Source: Vandiemenella viatica (lineage: Eukaryota > Arthropoda > Insecta > Orthoptera > Morabidae). From it: a DNA stretch of 64,000 bases. The stretch covers positions 129,378,036 through 129,442,035 of the forward strand of contig CM061921.1 in NCBI GenBank assembly GCA_031002005.1, in the 5' to 3' direction. Shown in pieces: positions 33,960 to 45,129 of the stretch (position 1 is its first letter; every line of letters begins with the position of its first letter). The notes beneath the pieces are model-generated. The model made no database searches. It was given only the letters and a program-made list of their open reading frames with translations, and was not told the DNA's origin. A program made the position numbers and the translations under genes.

Positions 33960-34604
33960 CTGTCGGAGTACCCGCGCAGATTGTGGTTACTGCTGTGCGC
34001 TGTTTTCACCTGGCGGCGCGCTGGGACTTGGCCACGCCCCCTGGACTCTGATTGGATTATTCAAAAGCTCGCCCTCGCTTCCCATTGTCTGAGCCTTGGG
34101 AGTTCCAGAAAAACCACAGAAACTCCTTAGTCCTACTACTTCTGTGTGGTCAGGCACACTTGTACTCTGCCCAGCATTAACGTCTAATGTTAGTTCCACC
34201 AGAGTTCGCCACCTGTCCTATTATATCAGTCTGCCCAGGCTACAATGTCCGACATCTGTAATGAGGGGTGGCCGCCAAACCCCTCAAAGTTTGGACGTGG
34301 TTTAACATTGGTTTCGCCACTTGTTGAAGACACTCACCACAATACTCCACGAACATCCGACAAGTCGTGCAGTTTCCGTAATGCTCGTGCCGAGACTTCG
34401 GGCCATCACAATCTACCCTCGGTCAAATTCAGATAGATCGTGCACCTTCCCCGTTCTAAACATGGATAGCACGCTCACTGATACTACATGCACCGTGCGT
34501 GTGTCTGACTAGCAGTCATTCCTCGTCATGTGACGCTGCTATCACCTGAACGGGTTTATATCGATAGTAGGCAGGTAGTTATATTGTTCTGGCTCATCAA
34601 TGTA
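33960..34604 (-). mobile_element. Tc1-like element, 5' end and truncated transposase
   Basis: The right terminus GTTCTGGCTCATCAATGTA (34586-34604) is the inverted-repeat end of a Tc1-type transposon family, followed by TA. The 5' leader is less AT-rich and leads into a transposase start at 34463. The left inverted repeat is not found, so the copy is truncated at or before about 33960. Terminus and leader resemble a Tc1 family I recall from orthopteran genomes. Confidence 0.7.
34000..34463 (-). pseudogene. Tc1-like transposase N-terminal pseudogene
   Basis: It starts at the ATG complementary to 34461-34463 with a SEFDRG helix-turn-helix start. Codon 17 is TAG where Gln is usual. It continues IVMARSLGTSITETARLVGC and SIVVSVFNKWRNQC, the paired DNA-binding domain of Tc1 transposases. 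Further stops occur. Beyond about 34240 the reading is weaker (VELTLDVNAGQSTSV may match the end of the second DNA-binding subdomain). The DDE catalytic part is missing. Confidence 0.7.
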
Positions 34605-34639
34605 TACGATAGGCCTGAATTGATCAACAGTGCACTGGA

Positions 34640-35005
34640 AAAACTAGGCGTCGTCGATGTTTATGACAGAAGAGATTCTGTTTTGTGAACAGAATTTGAT
34701 CGACATTTCAACGATTTCAAATCGAATAAGTTAGTTGAAATTACTGAGATTCCTACAGAAATGCTGAAATCCCGAGGAGAAGAAGGAATACAAATATTAT
34801 TCAACCTGATATTAAAAAGTTATGAAACAGGAGAGATTCTAACTGATTTTAACAAACGTATCATCTTTATAACTCCAAAGAAAGCATAAAATAACAAATG
34901 TGAAATTATTACACAATAAGAATAACATCACATGCTTCAAACCAAGAAGGAAGGAATATATGGAGACGAAATAACGTTAAATCCGTGAAAAAATCATGAA
35001 AAAAC
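34640..35005 (+). pseudogene. RTE-like LINE fragment (pre-palm RT region)
   Basis: The plus strand reads EIPTEMLKSRGEEGIQILFN, then SYETGEILTDFNKRIIFITP and KKA. This is the block preceding RT motif 1 in RTE-like LINEs and fits the family whose later part is at 15591-17240. Only about 100 residues survive. Confidence 0.6.
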
Positions 35006-35121
35006 TGCTCTTCTACTGCACATGCGCGGCGGCCATGGGGATCCCCCCAAAACATTGGGCTGTTTGCACTGTGTCGACTGCTGAGAATATTTCATTTTCT
35101 AATATTCTAAAGTCTTCTATA

Positions 35122-35192
35122 ATGCCAACTTGTGTTTCATATGGTTGTACAAACAGACAACATAGGAAACAACCTGGAATAGCGTTTCATAA
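35122..35192 (+). CDS. Possible THAP-domain first exon with splice donor
   Basis: ATG at 35122 opens MPTCVSYGCTNRQHRKQPGI followed by AFHK. This matches the start of the C2CH zinc-binding THAP domain (MPxxCxxxGCxN...xISFHxFP), with both N-terminal cysteines present. The frame meets GTAAGT at 35193-35198, a consensus 5' splice site at the position (just after FHK) where THAP genes and THAP-type transposases commonly have an intron. A GC-richer segment (35018-35045) lies upstream. The rest of the domain was not found in the following 560 bases, so the next exon is far away or lost. It may belong to a host gene or a P-like transposon. Confidence 0.45.
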
Positions 35193-35198
35193 GTAAGT
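35193..35198 (+). other. Candidate 5' splice donor
   Basis: GTAAGT directly after the THAP-like frame; consistent with an intron start. Confidence 0.4.
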
Positions 35199-35760
35199 CA
35201 CATTGTAATTATCGTTCTTGAAGTATCTGATAGGTAACTGCAACATTAGGACCTATCGCTATAAATTTATTCATTGCTCTCAATAGGATCATATCGTTCT
35301 CAAATTTTTGACAATTAGCATAGTTACTACTTTGTACCTGAAAAGCTAGCCTTATTGTAGACAAGTGTTGAAAATGTAATTTAAGCGGGTCAAATTTACA
35401 TCGCGACACAGTGAATATGGTATTCTACAGGCTTTACTCTAGTTTCAGTTTACACTTAAAGTGTACTATGAAATTAATTGTGATAATTTTGCTGTGAAAA
35501 CTACTAAACGAGATGAAATAAACGTCGTTGCCCGAAATGTAGTTCCCGATGCACTTCATGTTTTTAGGTGTGTCTACATAGTTTGATTTTGTAGCGGCAA
35601 TATTAATGACAATGATGGTATGGTGAAATGCGGTGTGTACCAGAAGAGAACATACAATTTATTTATTATTAGTTGTTAGCGTCTGACTTATGAATGCACT
35701 GATTTTGCTAGCAAAATTATACAGGCCACTAACAGCACAATATCTTCTAAGTAAGCTCAG
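35199..35760. other. Non-coding stretch (possible intron)
   Basis: AT-rich; no continuing THAP exon found on inspection. Confidence 0.35.
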
Positions 35761-36540
35761 AAACTATGAGGTCTTTTGAAGTGCTCATTTTTTTAAAAAG
35801 TTCTAAACATATACTTAGGCTATTTTTAAAATTTCAGATTTTGGTGAAGTTTTTATTCTGCTCCAGGCCGCGTTTCAACCTAACCATAAGGATTAGTAAA
35901 AAAATAAAACATCCCAATCTGCATGTGCAGCAAAATTATCTTTTGGTCCAGTCTGCATCATAACCGGCAGTTCTGTCATTACCGTGGCGCCACAATCTGA
36001 TGATGAATTCTTATAGTACTCAACGAAACAAATCGAATATAAAGAATAAACATTTTTGATATCTCGCTTGGTTTTTGAGATATAGCATGTTGAAAATCAG
36101 TTATAGGTATAGTTCCTTGTAATTTTGGTGACTTTTTGTTTGTTTCAGGCCGTATTTTTTTCTGGTCCAGGCCAGATCTCATCCTAACCTCCTCACATTT
36201 GAGGGACAAATATCTCGAGTAAGCGAAATATCAAAATAATGTATTCTTTATTTTTGATTTGTCTCGTTAAGTTGCGTAAGAATTCATCATCAAATTTGGA
36301 TATGGCGAAAGTTTTTTTCTGGTCCAGGCCGCATTTCAAACTAAACACGGCAATTTTAAGGTACAATACCTCGAGACCTAAGCGGGATATCAAAAAATTT
36401 TATTCTTTACTTTTAGTTTGTCTCATCGAGGTACATAAGAATTCGTCATCAAATTGCGGCGCTACGGTTATCGTTGAATCCCCTCATAACCTAACCTCAC
36501 TTTTGAGACTGTACATCTAGAGAACTAATCACTATATCAA
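35760..36540. repeat. ~155-bp repeat family with direct and inverted copies
   Basis: TCTG(G/C)TCCAGGCC boxes recur at 35857, 36161 and 36318 (304 and 157 bases apart). ATTCTTTA(T/C)TTTT then TTTGTCTCRT then AAGAATTC(A/G)TCATC recurs at about 36242-36291 and 36397-36448. A third copy is inverted at about 35997-36065 (GATGATGAATTCTTA...AAAGAATAAACATT...GATATCTCGC). Divergence is about 15-25% by eye. Confidence 0.65.
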
Positions 36541-39180
36541 AAAACAGCCTACATTTGGTTTCCTAAAACGCATCGCCTTTCCCCATTCCCACCCCTTAAC
36601 TTTTACACAAACCCACACTTTTTATCCGATTTCGATGGAACTTTGCACGCATATACTTCAACAAAAATAGAAAAATACTGTTGATATTAGTTTTTAAAAA
36701 ACCAATCTATCTCCCCCTTCCCACCCCCTTAGTTTTTACACAAACCCACACTTTTTATCCGATTTCGATGGAACTTTGCTCATATATCCTTTCACAAAAA
36801 TAGAAAGGTACTATAGACATTAGTTTTAAAAAACCAAACCCCCTCCCCCATACCACCCCCTAACTTTCACACAAACCCACACATTTTTTATCCGATTTCG
36901 ATGGAACATTCCACACATATACTTTAAAAAAATACTATAGACATTAGTTTTACAAAAACCCTATTCCTCTCCCATTTTCTACCCCAAAACCACGCCCTCT
37001 TCCCCCTTACAACCCATAATTTAAAAAACCAAAGATATTATCTGATTTGTACGGAAATTTGAACATTTATACTGTAAAACAAATCAAAAAATGCTACCTA
37101 CATTTGGTTTCCAAGAACGCATCCCCTCTCCCCCTTCACACCAGTTAATTTTTACACAAACCCAAACTTTTTATCCAATTTCGATGGAACTTTCTATACA
37201 TATACTTAAAAAAATAGAAAAATAGACATTTAAAAAAAACAGTCCCTCTCCCCTTTTCCACCCCAAATCCACCCCTTACCCGCCTTACACCCCATATTTT
37301 TAAAAAAACCCACAGATTTTATCCGATTTTGATGCAAATTTGCACACATATACTTTAAAACAATCAGAAACATATTGCCTACACATGGTTTCCAAAACCA
37401 CAATACCCCTCCCCCTTCCCACCTCCTTAATTTTTACACAAACCTACACTTCTTATCCGATTTCGTCAGAACTTTGCACATGTATACTTTTTTCCCTTTT
37501 TTTTTTTAAAAAAATAGGAAAATATAGTAGACGTTTGTTTCACAAAAACCAAATCCCTACTCCCTTTTCCACCCCTTCATTATTGTCAATGTTCTTTATA
37601 CTACAGTTCCTATCCGATTTTGAAGGAAGATTGCACACGTATACTTAAAAACAAACAGAAAAATGCTGTTTACTTTCAGTCTGCCAAAGCCCAATAACGC
37701 CCTCTCCCCCTTTACCCCACCTCTATTAATTACCAGTGATCTTTATTGAAACCCACAGTTTTTACCTCTTTTTGATGGAACTTTGCATTTGTATACTTCA
37801 AAACAAGGAGAAAAATACTGTCTACATTTGGTTCCCAAATCCCAACCTATCATCCCCTTTATTCCCTCCTCTCTTAATTTTAAATGTTCCTTACCTTAAC
37901 TTTTTTCAATGTGGTTGGAACTTTGCACATTTATTAATTAAAGCAAAGAGAAAAATGCTGTCGATCCTTGGGTTACAAAACCAGCCAACTTTCCATATCA
38001 CCCTAATTAAGAAAAAATTTTCACGTCGGGGAAGGTTCTTAAAAAATAAAATTTCCAAAAAACCACCCCCTCTTCCCCATAACACCCGATAATTTAAAAA
38101 AAACATACAGATTTTATCCGATTTCAACGGAAATTTGCACATGTATACTGTGAAACAAAAAGAAAAGACTACCTTCATTTTGTTTCCAAAAACGCATCCC
38201 CTTTCCCCATTCCCACTACTTAATTTTTACACAAACGCACACTTTGATCCGATTTCAATAGAACTTTGTTCACATATACTTTTAAAAAAATTGAAAAATA
38301 TTGTAGACATTAGTTTTACAAAAACTCAATCCTTCTACCCTTTTCTACCCCAGAACCACCCCTCCCCCTTCCCCCTTATACCCCATAATTTAAAAAACCC
38401 ACAGATTTTATCTGATTTGTATGGAAATTTGCACAAGTACACTGTAAAACAAACAGAAAAAATACTACCTACATATGGTTTCCAAAAACGCATCCTCTCT
38501 GCCCCTTGCCACCCCTTAATTTTTACACAAACTGACACTTTTTATCCTATTTCGATGGAACTTTGCACACATATACTTTTAAAAAAAAGAAAAAAACTGT
38601 GGATATTAGTTCTACAAAAATCCAATCCCTTCATTATTGTCAATGTTCTTTATTCAAACCTACAGTTCCTATCCGATTTTGAAGGAATTTTGCACACGCT
38701 TAGTTTAAAACAAACAGAAAAATGTTGATTACTTTCAGTTTGACAAAGCCCAACCCCACCCCCTCCCCCTTTACCCTTCCCCTATTAACTTCCAGTGATC
38801 TTTATTGAAATACACAGTTTTTACCTGATTTCGATGGAACATTGCATTTTTATACTTCAAAACAAGGAGAAAAATGCTGTTTACATTTGGTTTTAAACAG
38901 CTAACTGCTCGCTCCCTTTACCCCAACCCCCTAATCTTTGTCATTATTTCATATAAATTTCCACAGCTTTAATCCGATATCGATGGAACTTAGGAGAAAA
39001 ATACTGCCTTCATATGGTTCCCATATCCCAACCCCGCATCCCCTTTATTCCCTCCTCTCTTAATTTCCAATGTCCCGTACACTAACTTTATTCAATGTGG
39101 ATGGAACTTTGCACATGTCTAAATTAAAGAAAAGAAAAAAACGCTGTCGATCGTTAGTTTACGAAAGCCACCCACGTTCC
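36541..39180. repeat. CT-rich satellite A, ~130-155-bp units, about 18 copies
   Basis: TATCCGATTTCGATGGAACT-type boxes recur at about 36623, 36757, 36890, 37040, 37173, 37320, 37455, 37612 and onward to about 39090. Spacing alternates around 133 and 150. Two unit types alternate in places: one with ACACAAACCCACACTTTTTA and one with TTTAAAAAACCCACAGATTT. Each unit carries a C-rich tract (CCCCTCCCCCTTCCCACC-like). Long open frames such as 38135-38728 arise from the repeat phase and are not genes. Confidence 0.85.
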
Positions 39181-39737
39181 CTTTCATCCTAATTAAGCAA
39201 AATTTACACTTGAAACCATTAAGTTTTTAGGAAATATCTCGAAAACGCTGTGGAAATTAGACAAAGTAGATAACAACATTATTAAAATACACAATATTTC
39301 CTGTTAAACAGCTCTGGACAGATTACAATCGGACTTGTATTTTAAAAAATTATTTTAAAGTTTATGTTACAACACACAAATCTAAAGTTTTTGAAGTTTG
39401 AACACATATACTTTGAAGTAAGTTAAAATGATGTTTAAATTTAGTTTACAAATCTGCACCCGCTCTCCCGTTTCATCCCTCTAAAGACTGATTTACACGT
39501 GCAACTTTTCCGTGTTTAACATATATCACCAGAACAAACTCAGATTTTTTTTGTATATATGTTGTTTGGAATCACCAAAACCACAGGATATCCAATACCA
39601 TTGCAATAAACTTGAAACTGAATGATACAGTAATTAAAATTTATACATAAATATCAAATTTTTTACTAAATACTAACTTTCAAATGTATTCATTTAATCT
39701 AGCAATAGTGAAGCATTTTCGGAGTAGCTAGTATAAA
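39181..39737. other. Spacer between satellites
   Basis: Mostly unique AT-rich DNA with weak satellite A similarity at its left side (39070-39200). No gene recognised. Confidence 0.4.
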
Positions 39738-40243
39738 AATAAAATCGGATGCGATAGCAGAATTTAGTGAATTTTGCTACTTAGGAAGTAAAATTACAAC
39801 CAATTGGCCGAAACAGGAATGATGTTAAAAGCAGAATAGCAGTAGCAAAACGAGTCATCATGAAAAAGATAAATCTTTTAGTTTCAAATATTGATTGAGG
39901 ACTTGGAAAGAACTTTTTAAACTGCACGTGTGGAGCACAGCACTTTATGGCAGCGAAGCATGGACTTTAGGAATACCAGAAAGAAGAAAAATTGAAGCAT
40001 TAGAAATGTAGTGTTATAGAAGGATGCTAAAAATTAGGCGAACAGATAAAGAACGAAACGAATGAGTTTTAGAAATGATTGGTGAGGATAGAAGTTTTTG
40101 GAAGAGTCTCAAAGAAAATAGAGACAGGATGGTAGGTCATATTTTTGAGACATTCAAGAGTGATTAACTTGTTAATGGAGGGAACAGTCGAAAGAAAGAA
40201 TTAAAGAGGAAGACAGAGATTAATGAAGCAAATAATTGAAAAA
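39738..40243 (+). pseudogene. RTE-like LINE fragment (copy of 16247-16740)
   Basis: Almost collinear with 16247-16740: TCGGATGCGATAGCAGAATTTAG vs TCAGATGCGATAGCAGAAGTTAG, then AGTGAATTTTGCTACTTAGG, GTGGAGCACAGCACTTTATGG, and GAACAGTC near the end. It encodes the thumb and C-terminal connection (EFCYLGSK, ALYGSEAWTLGIPERRKIEA). Identity by eye is about 85-90%. It sits exactly between satellite A and satellite B. Confidence 0.8.
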
Positions 40244-42210
40244 GCTCATTTCTCAAGACTTTTAACAGTAACAATAATATTTATTAGAAAGTCTCTCTCC
40301 TCATTACGTAAGTGATATTAGAATTGGTACAACTAGTCACGGAAACGCGGCTGAAAAGTTGCTTCAGGTTATTTTCATATTTCAAATTGGCATTGGAGAC
40401 TCTCTGGCATAATTACAGGTCTCTCTCATTAACCTGAAACTTCTGTATGTTCTTAAAACTGTTAGTAGTTTTTTGCGGAATAATGTTTCAACATAGATTT
40501 GAACAATGCGTTTTAATTTCTTAACGTTATTTATACTATGGTTTCAACATGTTTGAAAAATTTGTTAAATTTTCGCAATTTTATTCTATGATTTCCACTT
40601 GAACAACATTTCTGAAAACTTAAAACAATAACACTGATTTTTCATTCGTTTTGGAAAACCTCGTGCAAGGTTACAACTCTGCCATGATTCTGAGGAACTT
40701 AGACGCGTAACTTCCTGACTATTTGAAAATATGGTTAATTTTTCGTTATTTTGGACTATGATTTTGTATTGAAATATGGTGTTTGCAAAATTTCGCAACA
40801 CTTAAACTTCTGTAAGCTCTTAAAAGAGTTTGCAATTTTTCCAGTATAATATTTGAAATAGTTTTCAGCAATGCGTTGAATTTTGAAACGCAATTTATAC
40901 TATGACTTGAACTTGACTGAATTAAAAAAAAAATATTCGTAATTTTAGTCTATTACTTTGATCTAAAGCCCTTTTCTTCCATCTGTAGTCGGTAATAATA
41001 ATTTTTAGTATAAATTCTCTATCCTCATTATGAAAGTGGTATTCGACATCATGCAACTAGAAACGGAACTGCAGCAGAAAAGTTCCTTTGGGCTATATTC
41101 ATATTTGAATGTGGCATTGGGAACCTCTCTCTCACTAAGACGTGAAAAATCAGTAGGTTCTTACAAGTGTTTGCAGTTTTTCCGGTATAATGTTTCAACA
41201 TAAATTTGAACAACGAGTTTTCATTTCTTAACTCAATTTATACTATATTTCCGACATGTTTGAATTTTTTTAAATTTCGTTATTTTATTACATGATTTTA
41301 ACTTAAACCTCATTTCTCAAGACTTTTGACAGTAACTAAAATATTTATTAGAAAGCCTCTCTCCTCATTACGTAAGTGATATTAGAAGTGGTGCAACTAG
41401 ACACGGAACCACGGCAGAAAATTTGCTTCAGGGTATTTTCAAATTTGAAAGTGGCATTGGAGACCCTCGTGCATAATTACAGGTGTCTCTCAATAAGATC
41501 TGAAACTTTTGAATGTTTTTAAAACTGTTTGCAGTTTTTTCCGGTATAATGTTTCAACATAGATTTGAACAACGTGTTTTAATTTCGTAACGCAATTTAT
41601 ACTATGATTTCGACATGTTTGAAACATTTGCTAAAATACCGCAATCTTATTCTATGATTTACACTTGAACCTCATTTCTGAAAACTTAAAACCGTAACAA
41701 TAGTTTTTTAGTCGTTCTGGAAATCCTCGTGCATGGTTACAACTCTCTCATGATTGTGACGCACCTAGAGGCAGAACGTCCCGAATGTTTCAATTTTTTT
41801 TAAAAAATTTTTCATTTTGTACTACGATATTGTAATCAGAAATGGTGTTTGAAAAATTTCTCATCACTAAACATCTGTATGTTCTTACAAGAGTTTGCAG
41901 TTTTTCCGTTATATTATTTCTTAATAGATTTGAGCAATGGGTTTAATTTATACTATGACTTAAACTTGCTTCCAATGTTTTTTAAAAATATTTGTAATTT
42001 TATTCTGTGCGTTCGATGTAAAACTGATTTCTCCAATCTGAAGAGGGTAACAATAACTTTTAGTATAACTTCTCTCTCCTCATTATGAACGTGACATTAG
42101 AAGTCATACAACTAGACACGTAACTGCAGCAGAAAAGATGATTTGGGCTATTTTCACATTTGAAAGTGCTATTGGAAACCTCTGTCTCACTAAGACGTTA
42201 AACCTCTATA
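40224..42210. repeat. Satellite B, left block: ~357-bp monomers in 3-monomer units
   Basis: GGTATAATGTTTCAACATAG boxes recur at about 40481, 40847, 41190, 41547 and 41911 (mean ~357). Three monomer types follow each other. Type 1 has CATTACGTAAGTGATATTAG and TAATTACAGGTCTCTC. Type 2 has GGAAATCCTCGTGCATGGTT and CTCTCATGATTGTGA. Type 3 has CATTATGAAAGTGGTATT and ACTGCAGCAGAAAAG. Type 1 recurs at 40301 and 41364, giving a ~1,063-bp higher-order unit. The array is broken at 42210 by two transposon insertions and resumes at 47912. Confidence 0.85.
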
Positions 42211-42801
42211 CAGGGTGGTCCCGAATTCATGGTACAAACTTTAATGGTAGGTACAGGACATTGTAATAATGATTTATTGTATAGGAATGTATGGTCGCAA
42301 GTGGCGCGGTGAGGCGCAAACAGGGGAAATAAAAGGAAAAAGAAATGGAGTGATCGGTTGGTAGCATTGCCGGTAGAAGGCAGTAGATGTCTAGCCGCCG
42401 TTCAACATTTATCGAGCATCGATTACTTTTTATGGGGACATCTAAAGCATCTTGTTTTTGAGACTGCAGTTGACTCAGATGAGGATCTCGTTGCTCGCAT
42501 ATCCGTAGCTGCTGCAGGTGTGCGTGAAATACCAGGCATCTTTGAACCTGTACGCCAATCGCTCCACCGACGCTGTTAAGCATGTATCGCTACTGGTGGG
42601 CGCAATTTTGAACACTTAATATAAACATGACACTTGTCAACAATGCTTTCAATAAAAGCTTTGTTTTTCCTTTCGGCTGTTATTTCCCCTGTTTACGCCA
42701 CACCGCGTCACTTGCGACCAAACATTCCTATACAATAAATCATTGTTACAATGTCCTGTACCTACCATTAAAGTTTGTACCACGAATTCGGGACCACCCT
42801 G
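42211..42801 (+). mobile_element. Tc1/mariner-type element with long TIRs and TA target
   Basis: CAGGGTGGTCCCGAATTCAT at the left is mirrored by the right end ATTCGGGACCACCCTG. The inverted match runs roughly 130 bases inward (through GCAAGTGGCG / CGCCACACCGCGTCACTTGC). TA flanks each side (42209-42210 and 42802-42803). Removing it joins AACCTCTA to TTCTTACAAG, as in intact satellite monomers. The interior keeps only a transposase C-terminus. At 591 bp it is internally deleted and non-autonomous. Confidence 0.9.
42394..42579 (+). pseudogene. Transposase C-terminal remnant inside the 591-bp element
   Basis: Frame 42358-42579 includes IDYFLWGHLKHLVFETAVDS, then DEDLVARISVAAAGVREIPG and FEPVRQSLHRRC. 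This is the C-terminal region after the third catalytic residue of IS630/Tc1/mariner transposases (D-Y/F-FLWG-x-LK-x-x-VY). The catalytic aspartates are deleted. The same family probably includes the copy at 3471-4505. The minus-strand 118-codon frame overlapping the terminal repeats is a shadow. Confidence 0.75.
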
Positions 42802-42816
42802 TATATTCTTACAAGT

Positions 42817-43478
42817 TGTAAGACTTTTATTAGGTTATGGTTCGTATATGATGATGATGATATATATTGTTCTTGATTAATGCAAGACCGAATTTCGTAC
42901 TTATTAAAGTTCTCAAATTATTAATACACAGCTCTATAAGCCGGTTAACTGAATTTTAATTCGTTCTTAGTCACCGTAGGTCGCCAGGTAGCGTCCTCAA
43001 CCAGCCCGACCCAAGAGGTGGATAATTAACTAAGAAAAGTCTTCAAGTATAAGATAATGAAGTTAAGTTCTCCACACATTTATTTAAATAACGTACAACA
43101 TCGAACCGGTTGGCCACTACCAAAATTTAGATGTTAAAGCTATCGAGACTTCGTAAACCGTAGACTGCAGGATTCTTCGATAAAAGGAAAGTTAATAATC
43201 AAATCAGTTTCACACTAAGTTACTTCCAAAGTCACATTCACTGTTCTGCAATATTCTTACACTGTTCAACTTTCTGTAAAACACACATTGTTCTGGCTAA
43301 ATACTTTCAGTCTTCTTCTTGATGCTTACTACACCGCACTGTTCGATTAGAATCTTGCGCAATACACGACGCGAGCCGTTCGCTACTATAGTTCGGCTAC
43401 GACTGACTTGAAACAATGTATTCATGCGCTCATTTAGGCGCTACTTGCGGGTCGGCGGAATGCTACTGTTATGATACA
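42817..43478 (-). repeat. 3' LTR of the gag-only element
   Basis: 662 bp, TG...CA bounded in the plus orientation (TGTAAGAC...GATACA). Paired with 47252-47911. It contains a (GAT)n-like run near 42848-42862 and TTTATTTAAATAACG near 43079. Confidence 0.85.
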
Positions 43479-43496
43479 TTCCCCAACTACCAATTT
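43479..43496 (-). other. Polypurine tract of the gag-only element
   Basis: On the minus strand GGTAGTTGGGGAA directly precedes the 3' LTR start TGTATCAT, the usual place for plus-strand DNA priming. Confidence 0.55.
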
Positions 43497-44417
43497 GTGA
43501 TAATTGTTCAGGTTTTTTTCCAAAACAACTGAAGAATTATCATTACAAAAAAGAAAACAGAAAATTTATAAATACAAAGTTATAAACTCTTGAGTGTGGC
43601 CAACCGACTAACCTAAGATACACAAAACCACTGAACATACTTAAAAAAGGGAACACAAACAAAAGCAGAAAAACATATAAAGAAATACACGAAGGAACCA
43701 CATGAAATTGTCATAGTTTTGTGGTCACAGTTCTCAAATAGACTGCCATCTCACAAGACAATAAAGCTGAGAAAAAAAAATATATACAACATGACAAGAA
43801 TAATATTATTACTTTCACCGCAGGCCCTATGGGTGGAGTCCTCGGTTGCGACACCTTGTAGAGGTCATTACCTCTATAAGACTTTTTGTTGAAGCACTTC
43901 ACTCACTACACTGCACTAAACAAAGACTACTGTTGCTGCTGCTTAGGTTTTGGCATTTCTCAGGCAGGGTAGGGTATTGGAAATGCGGATTTATTTTGTT
44001 GGCTTTAGCCGGAAAAATCAAGGATTTATTCGCCGAAGCGACGAAGAAATGTGCATACGCCATACAAGGAAAAATTAAGAAAAATAAAAGATAAAGGGTG
44101 TCCCCTATTTGTGACCATTGCGGAGTAGGTAGATATCCTCGTCCAACATACATCGATGTAGGGCTCTTCTCTACCCCTGTCACGTTATCTTTCCACTTCC
44201 ATTTAATATATTTCCTGTCAATTTTCTTCTATTATTTACGTATCTGTGGCTGCTTTAACTTCCCGGCATCTTCTTTACATGTTCCGCAGTCAATTGGTAT
44301 TGATTTTTCAATTCCATAGACATTCTTCAGTTGACAAAAATGTTCCGCCTTCTTCGTTTACTGCGCCAGTGGCTGCCGCGAACTTCAAGTTATTTTTGGC
44401 ACAGGTACCAACACTGT

Positions 44418-44926
44418 TTACGCATTGACTATTGCGCGTGTGTTGGCTACTGTCGCGCGCGCCGGCTCCGCTATTATAGGCTTCCGCACAACTTTAATCC
44501 CGTCCATGCTTACCTCGCCTGTCTTCATTATTTCCGATCCTTCAATTCCTATCAACATAACTTCACACTCTTGTAATATTTTCTCTTCTCTCAAAATGTG
44601 TTCGTAATTTTTTTCGTTTTCAATTTCAAAAATTCCATCTTGGTCTTCTCCTCTGATTTCGGATTCTTCGACTTCCATTTTCTGGTCAAATTCGTTCTCA
44701 TCTTGTAGGTCATCCGCCTTGAATTCTTCACTTGTACTAGTTAATAAAATTTTCTCGTATCTTGTCGGTTCCCTTCAACTTCGTTATTAAATACTGGTTG
44801 ACATATTTCTGGTTGATCCTTTTTCTTCCTCAAGCCTATTTTTTCTTCTTTTACTAATGCTATCTTCGCTGTAATTGGCCTCTCTTCTGCCTCCGCCGCT
44901 GGCGAAGCCTTATCAGTGGCAGGCAC
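44418..44926 (-). pseudogene. Post-gag region with short frames, no pol
   Basis: Frame 44741-44926 reads MPATDKASPAAEAEERPITA then KIALVKEEKIGLRKKKDQ. This matches by position and wording the post-gag tail of the second element (about 61900-62040, LLPVTASASVGTGDDTSLQN). Frame 44418-44678 (EYEHILREEKILQE-like, then MKTGEVSMDGIKVVRKPIIA) has no protease DTG/DSG or RT motifs. These may be the C-terminal extension of gag. Their function is unknown. Confidence 0.4.
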
Positions 44927-45129
44927 TAGTTTAAATGTCTGGTGCTGTTTTCTGAAACCACGGCTACCCTCTGTTCTTCATTCTGCGGTCGGTAGTTGTG
45001 ATTTTGGAACCACCTATTAGATTTTCCTTCCCCTGTGTTTTCCTTTTGAACTCCGTCTTGCTGGCGTGAGTTTTCCTGTTCTTCCCGAAAATTTCAATTC
45101 CCTTCTCTTCGGTGGTTTTCCTGTCGAGA

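Noticed and set aside
38135..38728. 197-codon plus-strand open frame
   Set aside because: It runs through several satellite A units. Its repeated peptide (ISMELCTHILLKK-like) is just the translated repeat and the frame breaks elsewhere in the array.
42227..42583. 118-codon minus-strand frame
   Set aside because: It overlaps the terminal inverted repeat and is antisense to the recognisable transposase C-terminus.
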